Of a stretch of DNA of 64,000 nt, positions 13,763 to 27,155 are shown one piece after another. The notes below the pieces were generated by a model. It had not been told where the DNA came from. It ran no database searches and saw nothing but the letters and a program-made list of their open reading frames with translations. The number at the start of each line of letters is the position of its first letter. The stretch's first letter is position 1. The translations under genes were made by a program, and so were the position numbers. The DNA is from Rhyacichthys aspro (lineage: Eukaryota > Chordata > Actinopteri > Gobiiformes > Rhyacichthyidae), in assembly GCA_036850595.1 (NCBI GenBank), contig CM072160.1, positions 14,983,906-15,047,905 of the forward strand, read 5' to 3'.

Positions 13763-13890
13763 TACAAGTGAAACATGTTTACAGCCTGGTATTAAAGCTA
13801 GTGTTAGTCTCCAGAGCTACAGTGAAGGTTTATGCTTTATTAATACCCATAGTATTGCAGCAAAGGCTTTGATTGACAGGTCTGTATGCG
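13763..13890 (+). repeat. Dispersed repeat fragment (related to 16868-16990)
   Basis: TTTACAAGTGAAACATGTTT and ACAGCCTGG, then GTCTCCAGAG and TTGATTGACAGGTCTG. The fragment at 16868-16990 shares TTTACAAGTGAAATAAACAT, GTTTACAGCCTG and TTGGTCTCCAGAG. Two copies of a common fish repeat whose class I cannot name. Confidence 0.5.
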
Positions 13891-14339
13891 TCTGCACTCA
13901 CATGAAAGCGGTTTACTGAGCAATGTTAGTGCTGCTTTCGAAGATGTTTACACACACACTTTGCCCAAAATGCAATAATTGTGTTTTATTTACACAAGGA
14001 CGGCTTTCTTGTTCACAAAAACCCAAACTTTTGAATCCAGCCAAGGATGTGTTTTTGTCAAGATTTGTTTTCCTAGTGGAAGTCGCTCTGTTTTTGTTTA
14101 AACTGTTGGCTGAGCTGCATAGAGTTGAGTATTTTTATAATTCGAAAACTTCTATTATGATAAGGTGAGCAGTAGTAGTTCTTCCTCTATTACACACATG
14201 AAAAACTCAATACAATACATTTGGTGGGTGTTCTTTTTGGGACTTTGCACATTAATCAGAGACAAAAGGTACTAGACTATATTAAAGATATGTAACAAGG
14301 AACAATGACACTGTAAAAAGAGACAAAACGACACTAACC

Positions 14340-14866
14340 AGGGGTAACCAGTTTAAAGGGGACAAAATGGGGCTTAAAATGAATGAGGGCAAAGTGGTAC
14401 AAATTGAAATTTAAGTCAATTTACAAAATTATATTTGGATTTGAACTTATTTTATTTCTATAATTCCTGTTCTGGCAAAGTTTGTACTGATTTGGACAAG
14501 ATTCAGTTGGATTTAACAAGTTTTATATTGATTTGAACATGTTTTTGATGGATTTGAAAAAGCTTTTGATAGATTTGAACAGGTTTTAGATGGATTGGAA
14601 CAGGTTTTTGATGGATTTTAACAGGTTTTAGTTTGATTTGAATAGGTTTAAGATGGAATTCACAAAATGATGCAAATGGGCGAATGGGTAAATAAATGTT
14701 ACAAATAAACTGATGTAATAAAGGCTCAAATAAAGATGAAACTTTGCATTGAAACTTATTCATGGTAAAACTGAATAAAAGCTACCCAAATGGCACAGTC
14801 TTTTGCCCCTGAAAGGATTCTTATTTACAATAGCAGCCCTTCATAACTTTGAGTCTGACACCACTG
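14340..14866. mobile_element. hAT-like non-autonomous element fragment containing a minisatellite
   Basis: The right end (CCCCTGAAAGGATTCTTATT, then ACTTTGAGTCTGACACCACT G) matches the right end of the element at 36966-37307, which has 8-bp target duplications. Here the left end is decayed and no duplication is clear. The internal minisatellite (14478-14652) is an expanded version of the GATTTGAA..GGTTTTAG words in the other copy. Confidence 0.55.
14478..14652 (+). repeat. Minisatellite, about 21-bp unit
   Basis: About eight imperfect units like GATTTGAACAGGTTTTTGAT G in tandem. Reading it in frame gives an artificial Lys-Pro-Val-rich peptide, which I do not consider a gene. Confidence 0.75.
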
Positions 14867-16867
14867 AGTATCTGGGGGAATGTGGATCATTTTAATTACA
14901 GGGCAGTATTTGTGGTTTTGGCATTATGTTAATGGCCCCTAAGTGTTATCATGTTACTACTCGTCTGTTCTCATAATATGTTTGCAGAAGAGTCAAATCT
15001 ACTGTAATGCAGATTCTGATTTATTTCTAGACTCTACACTGTGAAACTACAATACGGGGAGCATTTATTAGAAACTCTTTAGGGTGTATGTTGTTTTTGT
15101 TTGAGCATTTGGACAAAAGCTCCAAAAAGACCTGAAAGCAAAATATCCAGAATATTTGTCAAATAACTGTTTATTAAATGCCTCTAATTTTTTAGCACCA
15201 GCTGTTTAGGTTGTTCTTGTTTTTTTTTTTTCAACTTTATTAGAAGACCTGTAAGCAAAAAAATGCTGTATATTTGACAAATAACTGCTTATTAAATGCT
15301 TCTACTTGTTTAGCACCTGCTGTTTTGGTTGTTTCAGTATTTTTTTTTTTTTTTTAATTTGATAATTTATTGCTTCCAGTAACACAATACATTATAAATG
15401 CAATTTTTAAAAAATCTTTCATTTGCTCTGTTGACTAGTTTGAAATAGTTCCCAGTAGCCTTATAGTGACATTTCCAAGGAGCTAAGGTGGAGAAGGAGG
15501 CCATGTTAATCCCGGGGTCACTAACAATGAAGATAATAAAGATTATGGTTATGGATTATTGTTCTATCTATATTTTGAAAACCCCCAGTGAATTAGACAA
15601 AAGGTGGGTGCTGACAGGCATTAGGATGGCCATCATAAGTTCTTTTGATAGGAACTATCACTGACATTAAATGTAACATCTCTTGAGCTTATCAAATTGT
15701 TTTATGAATGTCCGAAATATACAAAATAAAATGCAACAGCTATTTCAGCAAAATATTACAATTGGAGCCAAGAACGTGAGAAAGAAAGTCCACTGTATTT
15801 ATTCAAGATGGTGCTCACCCCTTTCCCTAAAGACAAAAATTTTCATGTCTTTTATCTGCGGCAGTAAATTTGTAATTGCGGTTTGTTGCAGATGCAGGAT
15901 GTTGTTGTTTCGTGTCACAACAAACCTTTTGAACCTTCATTACACTGCGACAGCTTAATCATAAAAAGCTATTTGAGACGCCAGCTCACATTCGAATTCC
16001 ACTCGGCTGATTTCAAATGAAGACAGAACACCTTAAATGCTTCGCCGGAGAACTGGATAGATCCTTTGAGGACGATGTGATTAACAGAATGTCTACAACA
16101 TGACGCATTGCCCTTGAGTTTTAGTGGTTTTTGTCGAGCTGTTTGTCTGACTCAAAGCGGAGAGTGGGAGGTTTAAAATCAGTGTTTGGCCTTGGTCGAA
16201 GTTAGAGTACACCTTTAGCTTCCCGGTTTCCTCCTGTTTGTTAGAGTTGGATGTTTTGTGTGCGTGGGTGAGCTTTTGGAGTGATGCCCTTGATTTCTCA
16301 TGTGATGTGTCTGTGTGTGTTGGTATGCAACAGGCGAGTCATTGTATAGCGGGCCATGTATCATCTATGATAGCCAACAGATTGCCTCCCCAATCCTCTG
16401 TGTGAAAGATTAATGGCACGCTGTTTCCACCCTTTTTCCCCCTTATACACACGGACCCTTTTCATCCAGTACATGTGGATTTTCTAAACCAATAAGAAAG
16501 GGCAATTTTAGATCTTTAAGCAGATGATTTACTGTGTCTTATTCCACATATAGTTAAGAATTAAAGCGTGACAAATGTGTGCCTCAATGTTCCATAACAT
16601 CTCATTCCATTATTTCACCGTAGCTACACTCTAGAAAGTTTTCGCCATTATTGAAGAAATGGATGACTGATATGACCCATGAAGCTAAAATGTTATCATT
16701 ATATGCATTCTATATATGGCACATTTCACACAGCACGTACAGACTATAGCAGAACATTGTCAGGCTTGCACTATTGCATTAACGTCAAATGGCAGAGAGT
16801 TTTGCTTTGTTGCTAAAGGGCAGGCACTGTAATTGAAAAAAAAAAAATCCTAGAGGACCCAATGGTG

Positions 16868-16990
16868 AGTTTACAAGTGAAATAAACATGTTTACAGCCT
16901 GCTACAAAAAACAGACTTGGTCTCCAGAGTTCAATTCTCCTTTCATAACTGTACTGGGGGTGAATTTTTGATTGATACATCTGTTTATGC
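16868..16990 (+). repeat. Dispersed repeat fragment (related to 13763-13890)
   Basis: Second copy of the family described at 13763-13890, with CTGTACTGGGGGTGAATTTT and a degraded continuation. No coding potential. Confidence 0.5.
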
Positions 16991-19900
16991 TCTATTCTGT
17001 CCTACAAAGCCAAGGGCTGTATCTACAACCACAAAGTCAAGCTAAATTGAAATCAGTACTATTATTATATCTTCTTTGTTCCCTTTTCCCCCTCCATGAT
17101 AGGTGTCATAGTGACGCAGAATATAATATTCCTTGTTGCTGCATACACACCAAGCACACAGGTTCCCTTTCTCCTCAATGAATGGATAGGAAGTGGTCTA
17201 TTTAACTTGGAGAAATCTACATTCTGGGGACATTTTGGGTAATGCCACGGAGAATCATTTCAACTGCAAATAGCACTATCTTGAAGAATAATCAGTGGGT
17301 TGGCAAAGACTGTCACAAGGGAAACCAAAGCCTAAAATCAATAATCAATCAAAAATGTTGTAGCATGCGCCCCGCTTAAGACATAATCTTCTTAGCATAT
17401 CCTGTAAAAGCCTTTGAACGTTATGGATCTAGTTTCATTTGATCTTGATTTTATTTTGTATCTTTTGTCCTTGTCTCTCACACAGCAGTCTTATACTTGT
17501 GTTTTGTTCGAAAAAGCAGTAGTTATTTCCTACAGAGAGATTTCTTCATCACCCATATTATGTTTTATGACCTAAAACCATGTTATTTTTCAAAGGAACA
17601 CACTTTTTTGTCCTCCTGTCTATAAAGATGAGAGAAGACACTGCTTTTACACCTTGGGTTTTCCATCTCCTCCTTTCGTCTCTGCTCCACCATCTACAGG
17701 TGAGCGCTAAAGTGGATCTCCGGGCTGATTGAAACAGACAGAACAACGCCACAGCACACTGAGCCAGAAGAAGGAGGGAGGGAGGCAACACATCAAAGAA
17801 AATCAGATAATAGATTAAAGATTAGGGGCTGCGGGCCAGATAATGAAAGGCATAACGAAATAAAATAATAACATGGATAATGAAAGTGAAGCAGAACCGA
17901 TGGGACACACCCAGAGACACAGGAACGCTAGATAACATGTTAGTGGTGACTTTCCCTCAGCATTTTTAAACACTGACTATGCATCTCTTTCATTCAATCT
18001 TCTCATTAAAAGGCACCTTTTCCAGAAGGGAGGATGATTTCATTTTGTTCTGGAAATGGAGCACAGATGCATAACGTTGCAGAGCTTCTTGACTTGAAGA
18101 AAAGCCATGGTGGTGTGGGGTATGGATGAAAACCTGATAAGCATGTGAAATTGGCTGTGTTCATGTTATGCATATTTATTTAAGCCAGCAGTTACTAGTT
18201 AATCTAGATTGAAGACAAATAATTTATATCTGTTGCTGTAGATCTGAAAATCAGAGCAGCATTTTTCACCAGCAAGAAAGCATTGTAAAAAAAAAAAAAA
18301 AACCCAGACTACACATCCATATTTATTTTTCTTTCCCTACTTCAGTTTAAAAATATCTTTATCTACATGTCGCCAGTGAAAACAGGATAAACGCTTAATG
18401 TAAAGATTGCCAGCCTTGGGAAAATAAAGCTCTATATAAGTGCAGCCGTTTAAGCAACACTCCACTATGAGAGATTCACATTTGTTTCTATTTTATGTTT
18501 TGAGTAGGTCGGAACTGGATACATCTCTCATCATTTGCAGGATGTGTTATCAGTTAAGGTGTGGACCAGAGGCAAAAACACAGAGATAAATGGAGCTGTG
18601 TATGTGCAGCTATGGCCTGAGTGTAATGCATTGTACATCAGGGAGAACGGCACACCTTTACATTTCTAATCACTTCAAAACAGAAGATATTTGTCTATTA
18701 TAATGATGATATTTACTTGATCATTAACTCCGCCCCTCATCCCCCAAACAGCAGCATAGCAACCGACCTTGTTAAACATTGCATGAAAACATATATTTGT
18801 CCATGTTTCACTTTGCTTTCCTTTTCTCTATTTATGTTTTTCTTTTTTGTGCTGTTTCAGATGCTTTCAGATTACTTCCTTGTTGACATCGGTGTAGACC
18901 AATGGGAGTGTCCCTTGTCCATCCTCATCTATTTTCTTAAATAGAAGAAAAATAAATTAATTTCTCGTTAAATGTTAACTAAAAGTATTGCAAAAGAACT
19001 GTGTAATTATCAATATGATGTCAAGTTTAGAAATGAGATCTGATCCTCTGTGGACACTAACTCACTACATTTTGCCACTTTCCACTGGATAATTGGACTC
19101 ACATTAAACCAGCTCAATGTCACTTTTCAATTCTTTTTTTTTCACTCTCTCATTCCCTTCGGATCAGTGAGACATGTCCCAATCTAAGCCTAAAAGTGCC
19201 TATAGTTTTCACGGGTCGTAATCAATGACCTTGAGCCCTGTCTTTAATTAGTGAGCGAGATACAGTGCTGTTAGTTAGTCATGCCATTAGACAGATCTGT
19301 TGCCGCCATTAACTATTCAACACACCCGCAGCCCTTTTACTCTATACTTACACATGATCAACACAGCCACCACACACACACTCGCTCTAGAGGAGGGCTG
19401 TAATTCCAGACGTTTATTGACACAGACAGTTCCAATCCCTCCGAGATGTTCGCCGCTGATCAGTTTACCTCTACCTATTCAGCTAGACTTGCTCTCTTTT
19501 ATTTTCCAGCTTATGTTGCGCCATCAATTCATAGCCACCTCTAAAAAAACTAATAAAAATCCGTCCCTTTGCTCTAACCTCTAACCATAAAAAATGCCAA
19601 CGGCCGAGCGTGAAAGAAAACAGACTTGTTGTGGAATCGTCGTCTCAAGGTCACTCTGGAGCGGATGAAAGTGTGGAAGTGCGCTCATGTCCGGCCATTA
19701 GCTTCTGCTTGATCGGAGAATGGAAGAAACTGCATTCGGAAAGGTGTGGATGTGCCAAGAGTTTGCGGGATACATTTCTTGCTATGATTACGCTGCAAAG
19801 TCTGTAAAGAGCCGGCCAATAATACAACGTGATGCAGAGGGAAAATGAAAAGGAGACAGTGAAGGAGAAAATCACGATTTAGCTTGAGATGAAGATAAAG

Positions 19901-20713
19901 GATGGGAGATAAATGGATAGATAGCTGGTTTACTGATGATAGGCAGACGGAGCGGAGGAGAGAGCGCCCGACTTGAATGTGTGTTGCACCGTGTCTCCCA
20001 GACTGCAGAGATGACTGCAGCAGGGAAAGCAGAACCCACACTGAATACCAATGGAGCTCTTCTCTGGCAGCTCAATACACAATGCACAACTCACGCAGAC
20101 GCACACACACATACGCGGAATATCAATTCAAAGGCTCGCTGTGTTTAATGTGTTGGACCGGCTGACCGACACACACCCATAAAGGTTATGAGCCAGACTG
20201 GAGGAACACAAAGATGCAGCAAATGAAGCCAAAGCAATAGATGGTGCAGAAGGTACAATGGATAGATATCATCCAGGTTTGAAGAAAGCCGTCTTATGTG
20301 GAAGTGTCTTCTGTCTCTAACTGGGAAAAGGCAGGATGGACAGGAGGCAAGAGAAAACTTGAGAAGCCAGTGGCCCAGACAGATGTGGAGAAGAGTGAAG
20401 TGGCAACAGAACCTTTTGTCTTTTACTTTCAAGTTAATGAAAGTGGATTCTTTTGAAAATTATGTAAAAGCCATTTACACAGATTTTGCACCGTTTCTCT
20501 AAAATCTTCTGTAAAATCTTCTCACAACATGAAATGATGTCCCAGACAGCTTTTTGACATCCAGATAATCACACAACAATGGCAAAATGCTATGTCTAAT
20601 TTTATGTCTATATTATTTTATGTTAGTTTGTATCCTGCAACTGACGCATTCATTCATTTATTCATTCATTCATTCGTGGCTAAATTAAGCCTACACAGTA
20701 AAACTAGCAAAAA

Positions 20714-20854
20714 TGGGGGTGCCTCAGTGGCTCACCTGGTAGTCTATACCATATACCTGGGAGACCCGGGTTTGATCCCCACTCTGGTCACGCTCCTCTC
20801 CCTCACCCTGCTACCTGTCCATTAACTATCCTATCAAATAAAGGCCAAAAAAAG
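20714..20854 (+). mobile_element. tRNA-derived SINE
   Basis: Has a pol III A box (TGGCTCACCTGG, 20728-20739) and B box (GGTTTGATCCC, 20769-20779) about 30 bp apart, as in a tRNA gene. A non-tRNA body follows (CCTCTCCCTCACCC, CTATCAAATAAAGGCC) and a short A tail. The tRNA-like part does not fold as a functional tRNA because the anticodon region is altered. Typical of percomorph SINEs. Confidence 0.75.
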
Positions 20855-22264
20855 AGTGTCAAATCCAACATTTGCTGGAACTTATTTGAAAAGGGGGAAA
20901 GACCGAAATAATACTAACTTTCCAGAAAAAAGAGGAAAGAAAGAAAACACATCTTAAAGTACATTTCAATGTATCAAATGATATATTCTTGCTACATTTG
21001 TTATACTAGTGTAAACACAACCAACAACAGTGGCATGAATGAGCAACTTACCTAAAATGCATAAATTCTACCTTTGCCAGTTGAGTTTTTGTTGCGACTT
21101 TTATTTTAGAAGAACATCAATTTTCCATTTCCAGCCTCTGACATCACTACACGGGGGAGATTATTTATGGAAACACACCTAATTCTGTTTTTGTGACATC
21201 AAAAGTTCACTCGCACTCCCCTGTTTATCGTATGGAGACGACTCCTTGATGCGCCACATAAAAAGCTGCCTCTGAGCCAGATGTGTGCGAGTGAAATGAC
21301 ACCTGTCTCCTCGGCCTGAATCAACACGCCGCTCTGAGACCTGTTAAGCTCCATAATTAAGACTCTGTGGAGGTGACCTGTTCGTGGAAATCTGTCGAAA
21401 AGAGACACAGGGAAATTCGGATGTTTATGTGTTAGCGCAGACGGATGTTTGTATACTAAATGTGCGTTCCAATTTTGAAAACGCGCACACAGTCTCCGAA
21501 TTAATTGGCCTCTCTGTGAACTCAACACGCATTAGCACATTAAGCTCATACCATCGCACATTATCACTGTCACCATTTCTATTTTTCACTCTTCCATCTG
21601 TCTGCTTTTATGGGCAGAGATTTCTTCCATCTGGCACAGCCAACCAGAATTTGGATAAAATGGTGCACAACATGCCTAATGTCATGTTTGTATGCGTACA
21701 CACAAATCCAAGGTCACGATTTGCAGGACTTTGACCAAATGTATAGACATGGGAATCGGTGCAAAACAAGAATTTAAACACTACAAATGACAAATACTGG
21801 TTCAGTTTGAAGAACTTACTAAAGCAGGGCTGGGAGGGGCTTTGAGGATTGTATTTGATGATTTAAATCAGTGTCATAATTACAAAAGAGAGCTTTATGT
21901 CTGACACAGAGACAACATTGTAAGATATTATTGTAAAAATGCAGAAATTTTCAACAGTAAACTACCATTCTTGCAACATAAATAAGTGCAGTAGCTTTAA
22001 TAAATGTAGTATTGGTAGCTGTGGATGTTAACTGGTCATAAGGAATCGTTGGAAGAAATGTAATGTATGTCTGATTGGGTACATGTTTAATTAAAACACT
22101 TTACTCATTAGCTTTTAGTGGTACTAAAGCTACTGTTCTAATTTTACAGTAATAAGCTGTTAATTAACTTGTGGTAGGCCTTAAAATTACAGCCAACAAG
22201 CGGCAAATCCAGCAGTCTGCTCTTTACTGTAACTGAACACTCAGATCTTTTATAGAAAAGACCA

Positions 22265-22555
22265 ATTCATTCAACTTAGTCCCATTAGGGGTCGAGGGCT
22301 GGAGCCTATCCCAGCCACTTTGGCCCTGAGGTGGGGTACACCCTGGATAATGGCCAGTGACAATGGTTGACAGACACATTCATCCACTAGGGGCAATTTA
22401 GATTGTTCAATTGACTTATACAAGCATGTCTTTGGATGGTGGGAGGAAGCCAGAGTATCCCAGTAACACGAAAGACTCACAGAAAGACAGAGTTGGCCGG
22501 CTTGGGGATTGAACCCACAACCTTCGACCTGTAAGGCACTGGTAGATACTTTTGG
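22265..22555 (+). repeat. Non-LTR-type dispersed repeat (same family as 3430-3830)
   Basis: GGGCTGGAGCCTATCCCAGC, GTGGGGTACACCCTGGATAA, AGGGGCAATTTAGA, GCATGTCTTTGGATGGTGGG and GATTGAACCCACAACCTTCG occur in consensus order. This is one of the most frequent teleost repeats, probably an L2-like LINE end. Confidence 0.75.
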
Positions 22556-24559
22556 AGTTAACATACTCCCTGCAGTAGTTGTCAGTACACTTCCAGTTTG
22601 AGAAGCAGTGGAGCAATGCCATAGAGACTAAAAAATAAAAAATATTTGTGATTTTGTATTTGTGAGTGGACCGTGGAGAATATTTCCACAATATACAGTA
22701 TGTTACTGACAAACAGGCCATATTTGTTTCAGATGGTAAAAGTGAAATGCTATGTCAGAATAAATGCATGTTAATACCTTATATGTTACACATGCTTGGA
22801 TTGATGTCTTGTTAATTGTTATAAAAGAGTGTTTCCTCATTGCTCCTGTCTGCTTCTCCAAAAATGGCTGCCAATTAATGAACAAAGGTACAAAAACAGA
22901 GCAAACGTGGACAAATATTGGTAACGCATTCACACAATATTTAAGGAGGGAGAGATAATTGCTGGATCACACAGAGGTTTAATGTAAACTTTACCACAGA
23001 TATTTTGCAAGCATGTCTAACACCGATACTGTGTTTTTGAGATGTGGCAGAGTGGAAATGTGACCGCCCCGACCCTCAAAGGAAATGAGCGATTGGCAGA
23101 TTACAGCAAATGCACAGAGGGAAGAGAAAAATGACACGGGGCAACGGTATGACACATCTCCGATTCTGTGGACGCGATGTGACATTTCTGCAAAGCGATG
23201 TTACGGGAGAGACTCATTTGGTTACAGTAATGCACGCGGCATCAGTTCCCAGACTCAACCTGGGTTCATGCAGGTGAGCTGAGGCTGATCAAACGCTTCA
23301 CGAGGCGGCGGTGATGTTCCACGGATGCTCTCGATGAATGTTGTCGCAGCTTAAGCAAACAAAGGAAGGAGCGGAGCGTGACAGATCAGAAGGAGCGCCC
23401 TTAATGCACGCACTGTGGAGCTTATGTCTGACAGGAAAGAGGAGTGTGCCACTGAACTTAAACGGAGTGAAGTTCGGGCAATTCTTAAGAGACGAGAGGT
23501 GATCTTATAGCGGGCCATTTTTAATAACTGTGATCTGTAATGAGATGAGGTGATTATAGATGCTATTTGCACTGCTAGAACCGAGGATGGAGATGGAGGT
23601 ATAATTAGCAAAGCCACTGACTGTCTGCGATTCACAAGTGCAACGAAAGTGTTCGGTGTGAATCACAGGCAAAGTTTGAATCAACAGAACGGTTTCTATT
23701 GAATATACCTCTATGTGAAAAGCGAGCAGAGCCTTAGTTCAGTCAAGACCAAACTCCAGAGTCAAGCTGTGTCCATTATTTAGTGCATCGCAGGCAGTTG
23801 TCGATCTAACGGTAGCTCACAGCAGCCTAGCGGCCTCAGCTCTCATTGGCTTTTTACTGCTTTATCTCATCTGTTCTATCTAACAAGGTCATTCCACTTG
23901 GAAAGAACAAACCTTTTTACCCAATTCATAATCAAAGCCAAAATTGCTGTTTCTGGTGTTAACTTTGTATGTCTAAATTTGGCTTTTTGAAAATAAATAC
24001 ATTCAAATGATCCCACTTTATTCCGTTCCAAACTGTGATCATAGGGTTGAGAATTACATGGTTCCACACAATACGAATCACACACAATTATATCATGATA
24101 CAGCGATTCTGCAGACAAGTTACAATGAATCTACGAAAATGGGGAAAAGATAGTGGTAGATTAACAAAATGTGGAGTGTGTGCCTTAATTCTTTGCATTA
24201 AAGTGTAATTTTAATGTAACAGCCTTTTCCCGATGGTACATGCCTTTTAACAAATATTGCGATATCTGTATCACGATAATGTATCACAATAGTAACTGAT
24301 GTAAATGATGTGAATGATGTAAATGATAACAATACATATGATATATGTCTGGTATGTGATGATCAGTATTTGATTCTAGGTATTAAATGGCTCATCAAGA
24401 TAAAATGGCATGGCAGAGACATCAATTAATTGTTTTCCTTATTTCTTTATTATATTTTTTAAATGCTTGTTTATTTTTACCTTGTTTTTTTAGATACTGG
24501 GGTTTTGTATTTTGATATGAATATTTATTTATTATATTTCTGTTATATTTAATTTGGTC

Positions 24560-24617
24560 ATGTCTGTAACAAAATGAGTTTCCCCCAGGGATAAATAAAG
24601 AAATTCTGACTCTGATT
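24560..24617 (+). repeat. LINE 3' tail
   Basis: CCCCCAGGGATAAATAAAGA followed by AATTCTGACTCTGATT is a stereotyped 3' end of fish non-LTR retrotransposons; the upstream body is too decayed to place. Confidence 0.6.
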
Positions 24618-26994
24618 AAGAGCTTTAAATGTATATTTTAGTAAGCTATAGCATGCTCTAAACCAATGCTAATACTGGGTAAACACTGTAAAGCAGCCAA
24701 GTAAAAAAGTGACATTTGTAAGTGCTGTAATCTTGGCCTTTGAGAAGTTGTGTCGTATTGGAAGTGACAGGGTCGGCTGATTTATATGACGAACACTGGC
24801 TTCATGTTAAGTATCACATTATGGCTATGACAGCTGTGCTGTAGCTTATGGACACACATCTAGAACAAGGCCTAGACGCGACGTTATGAAAGTGCACACA
24901 GGGCATTTTTTCTGTGTGTGGATGAGTGTGTTTGTGCAAGAGCGAGTCGCAGTTTGAATTGGCCTGTCAGTCACGGCAAAGTGGGGAGGAGTGGGAGACG
25001 ACAGGTGTCGGCAAGCGGAGGAGAGATAGACGGGAGAGAGTGTGAAAGAGATGGATGGAAGAATGAAGGAGAAGGGCAGAAGAGCAAAGCAGGAGGAGGA
25101 GGATGAAAATAAAGTTTGGGCGGCTGGTGGAAAAACCTTGTTCTTTTCGAAATGCTAATGGAAATGTGGGAGACATGTTTCACAGACAAGGTTTAAGCCT
25201 GAACCAAAACAGAAAATCAGTCCTTGAGTTTGAGTATTTGCCAGGATTTACTGCTCTCAGACATGCACAAACCAAACATCATTCAGCCTCCCACACCAAG
25301 TCTGTGTTAAAACATCATTACTGCAGTGAAATAAATAATACGCTTATTTCCATTAGCACAGACCACAATATGTTTTAGCATAAACCATGAAGTCTGCAGC
25401 TGTGATTACAATACAATTTTCTCCAATCTAAACTAAATGATACTGATTTCTGATTTCACCTTAAATGTCAAAAAACAATCAGCCTGTAACTAATGTGCAA
25501 CAGGGTTGTTTGCCATTTAAAGACTTTCAAAGTTAAATCAATTAGAATGAGGCAAGCGGCATCAAAGAAGTAACTTGATAAACAACATCATTCAATGACT
25601 CATTCCAACTTAAAAACATGGCATAAGAAGAAACTACAGAAGTCTTTCCCATTGTTTACAAGGCTGCATTGCCTGGCTTATGGACGGAATACACTACTCC
25701 TTTCAATTAGAAAGAAAACTGAGTTAGACCTCTCCATTTACATTAGATGTATAGGATCTCAGTTATCTTGGTCAGTTACTTGGAATACTATGTCTGCATT
25801 GTTTCAGCTTCTATCACGTCATATGTAGAATCATATGCATGTTAGATCCTTCTGGAGCAGGATCCAAAAAAAAATCTCTTATTTTGACGTGATGTGTTTT
25901 GGTAACTGTTTCTGGATCTGGCAACTCTTGGACAAAATGTACGGAAAGACTCAGACTAAAGCAGGAGAAGGAGTCAGGACATGGCTGTGGTGTAGGTTAA
26001 ACAACTAGAGAAGTTAAGAAAATATCTGGTATTTGAGCATTTCAATTAGTCTCAGCATTGTATATATGTTCCTGTAACTGTTTTAACCTTGTTGACTATG
26101 GTTTCAAACTGCACTCTTTGTTCTGGCAACTGTTGATTTGACAAGTTAAGCACTGATGTTAAGTATGTGTGTACTTAAGTGTAGGAAGTACTAGTGTTGA
26201 AATCATATCATACACAAATGTCCAAATCAATTAATACACTATAAGATGTGTGCTCTGTTACGTGCACTTTTCAGGTGGGTAATCATGAAAATAACTTTAG
26301 ACTTTCATGATGCTGATGAGTTAGTTCTGTTAAGAGCCATTATGTGTCTTGGTCCTACAGGTAAAAATGACATTACTATTCAGCGCCTTCACTACAGATC
26401 CTCCTCTCTCCAGCAGACACACACTTAACTTGTCTTAACACTTTCCCTTCTTGCACCAATCTTCTCTCTCCTCTTTTGTTTTGGTGTGAAGCTCACCCCA
26501 ATGCTTCCTCTTCTCTCCTCACATTTACTCCCTGAAGGTCCTGAAGATGATGGCCATGAATTTTTCACTAAACTGCATTCTCAGGTTATCAATAATAAAA
26601 TGCTGTATTCTTATAAATATTCTAAAAATACAGCTGGACTCTTGCCTCTTCAGAAAGGCATTAAACATTCATACACACCTAAACCTCCCACCTTAGCGGA
26701 CATACACGGACATGATCGCCGCGGCTTCCTCCTCTCACTTGTGTTTTTGTGCCTTTGAGAAGCCTGTCAGTTCAGCGCTAAAGCAGGAAATGTGCTAAAA
26801 GAGGTGATTCACATGGTCAACAGCCTGAAATACCAACACAATGCGCACCAGCACGCACAGTATTCCCAGCGGACACGCACTTTTACAGACGCATTGCTCA
26901 CAGGCTCAGAGGTTACATCTTGGTCTAACCCTGTCCGACACGCGCTCATTCACATTGTACGGCCGCATTTCACACGCAGCGGTGCCCCTCTCAC

Positions 26995-27155
26995 CGTGGA
27001 GATATGTCACAGCCCTGTTGCATGAAGGCTCCCAGGGAGAACCAGAGCGAGTTGAAGATGCCGAACTCGTTGGGAGGCTGGTCGGTGGGGCCCTGCTCGG
27101 CGGCACCCTCCTCGGGCTCCTCTGCGTGCCACTCATACGGACTGAAGCGACTCAC
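26995..27155 (-). CDS. gria4: gria4 exon, M1-M2 loop and pore loop with Q/R site (second part of a split pore exon, 161 bp)
   Basis: Encodes residues 482-534 plus a split Arg535, starting V-S-R-F-S-P-Y-E-W-H. It contains F-N-S-L-W-F-S-L-G-A-F-M-Q-Q-G-C-D-I-S-P-R, the re-entrant pore loop. Gln527 is the Q/R position; its codon is CAA (27018-27020). A genomic Gln at this position is normal for GluA1, GluA3 and GluA4 and predicts Ca2+-permeable, polyamine-sensitive channels unless partnered by edited GluA2. The cytoplasmic loop E-E-P-E-E-G-A-A-E-Q-G-P-T-D is two residues longer than in mammalian GluA4. The acceptor is tccag and the donor gtgaga. With the 216-bp exon the total is 377 bp, which is 371 plus two codons. 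Confidence 0.97.
27018..27020 (-). other. gria4: Q/R-site codon, genomic CAA (Gln)
   Basis: The pore-tip codon of F-M-Q-Q-G-C-D is CAA on the minus strand, so the genome encodes Gln. In GluA2 the corresponding CAG is edited to Arg; GluA4 is not known to be edited here. This predicts a Ca2+-permeable homomer. Confidence 0.93.

Noticed and set aside
14503..14763. Open frame with repeated Lys-Pro-Val-type units
   Set aside because: Translation of the 21-bp minisatellite inside a transposon copy.
20714..20790. tRNA gene
   Set aside because: A and B boxes are present but the anticodon arm does not form and a SINE body plus A tail follows.
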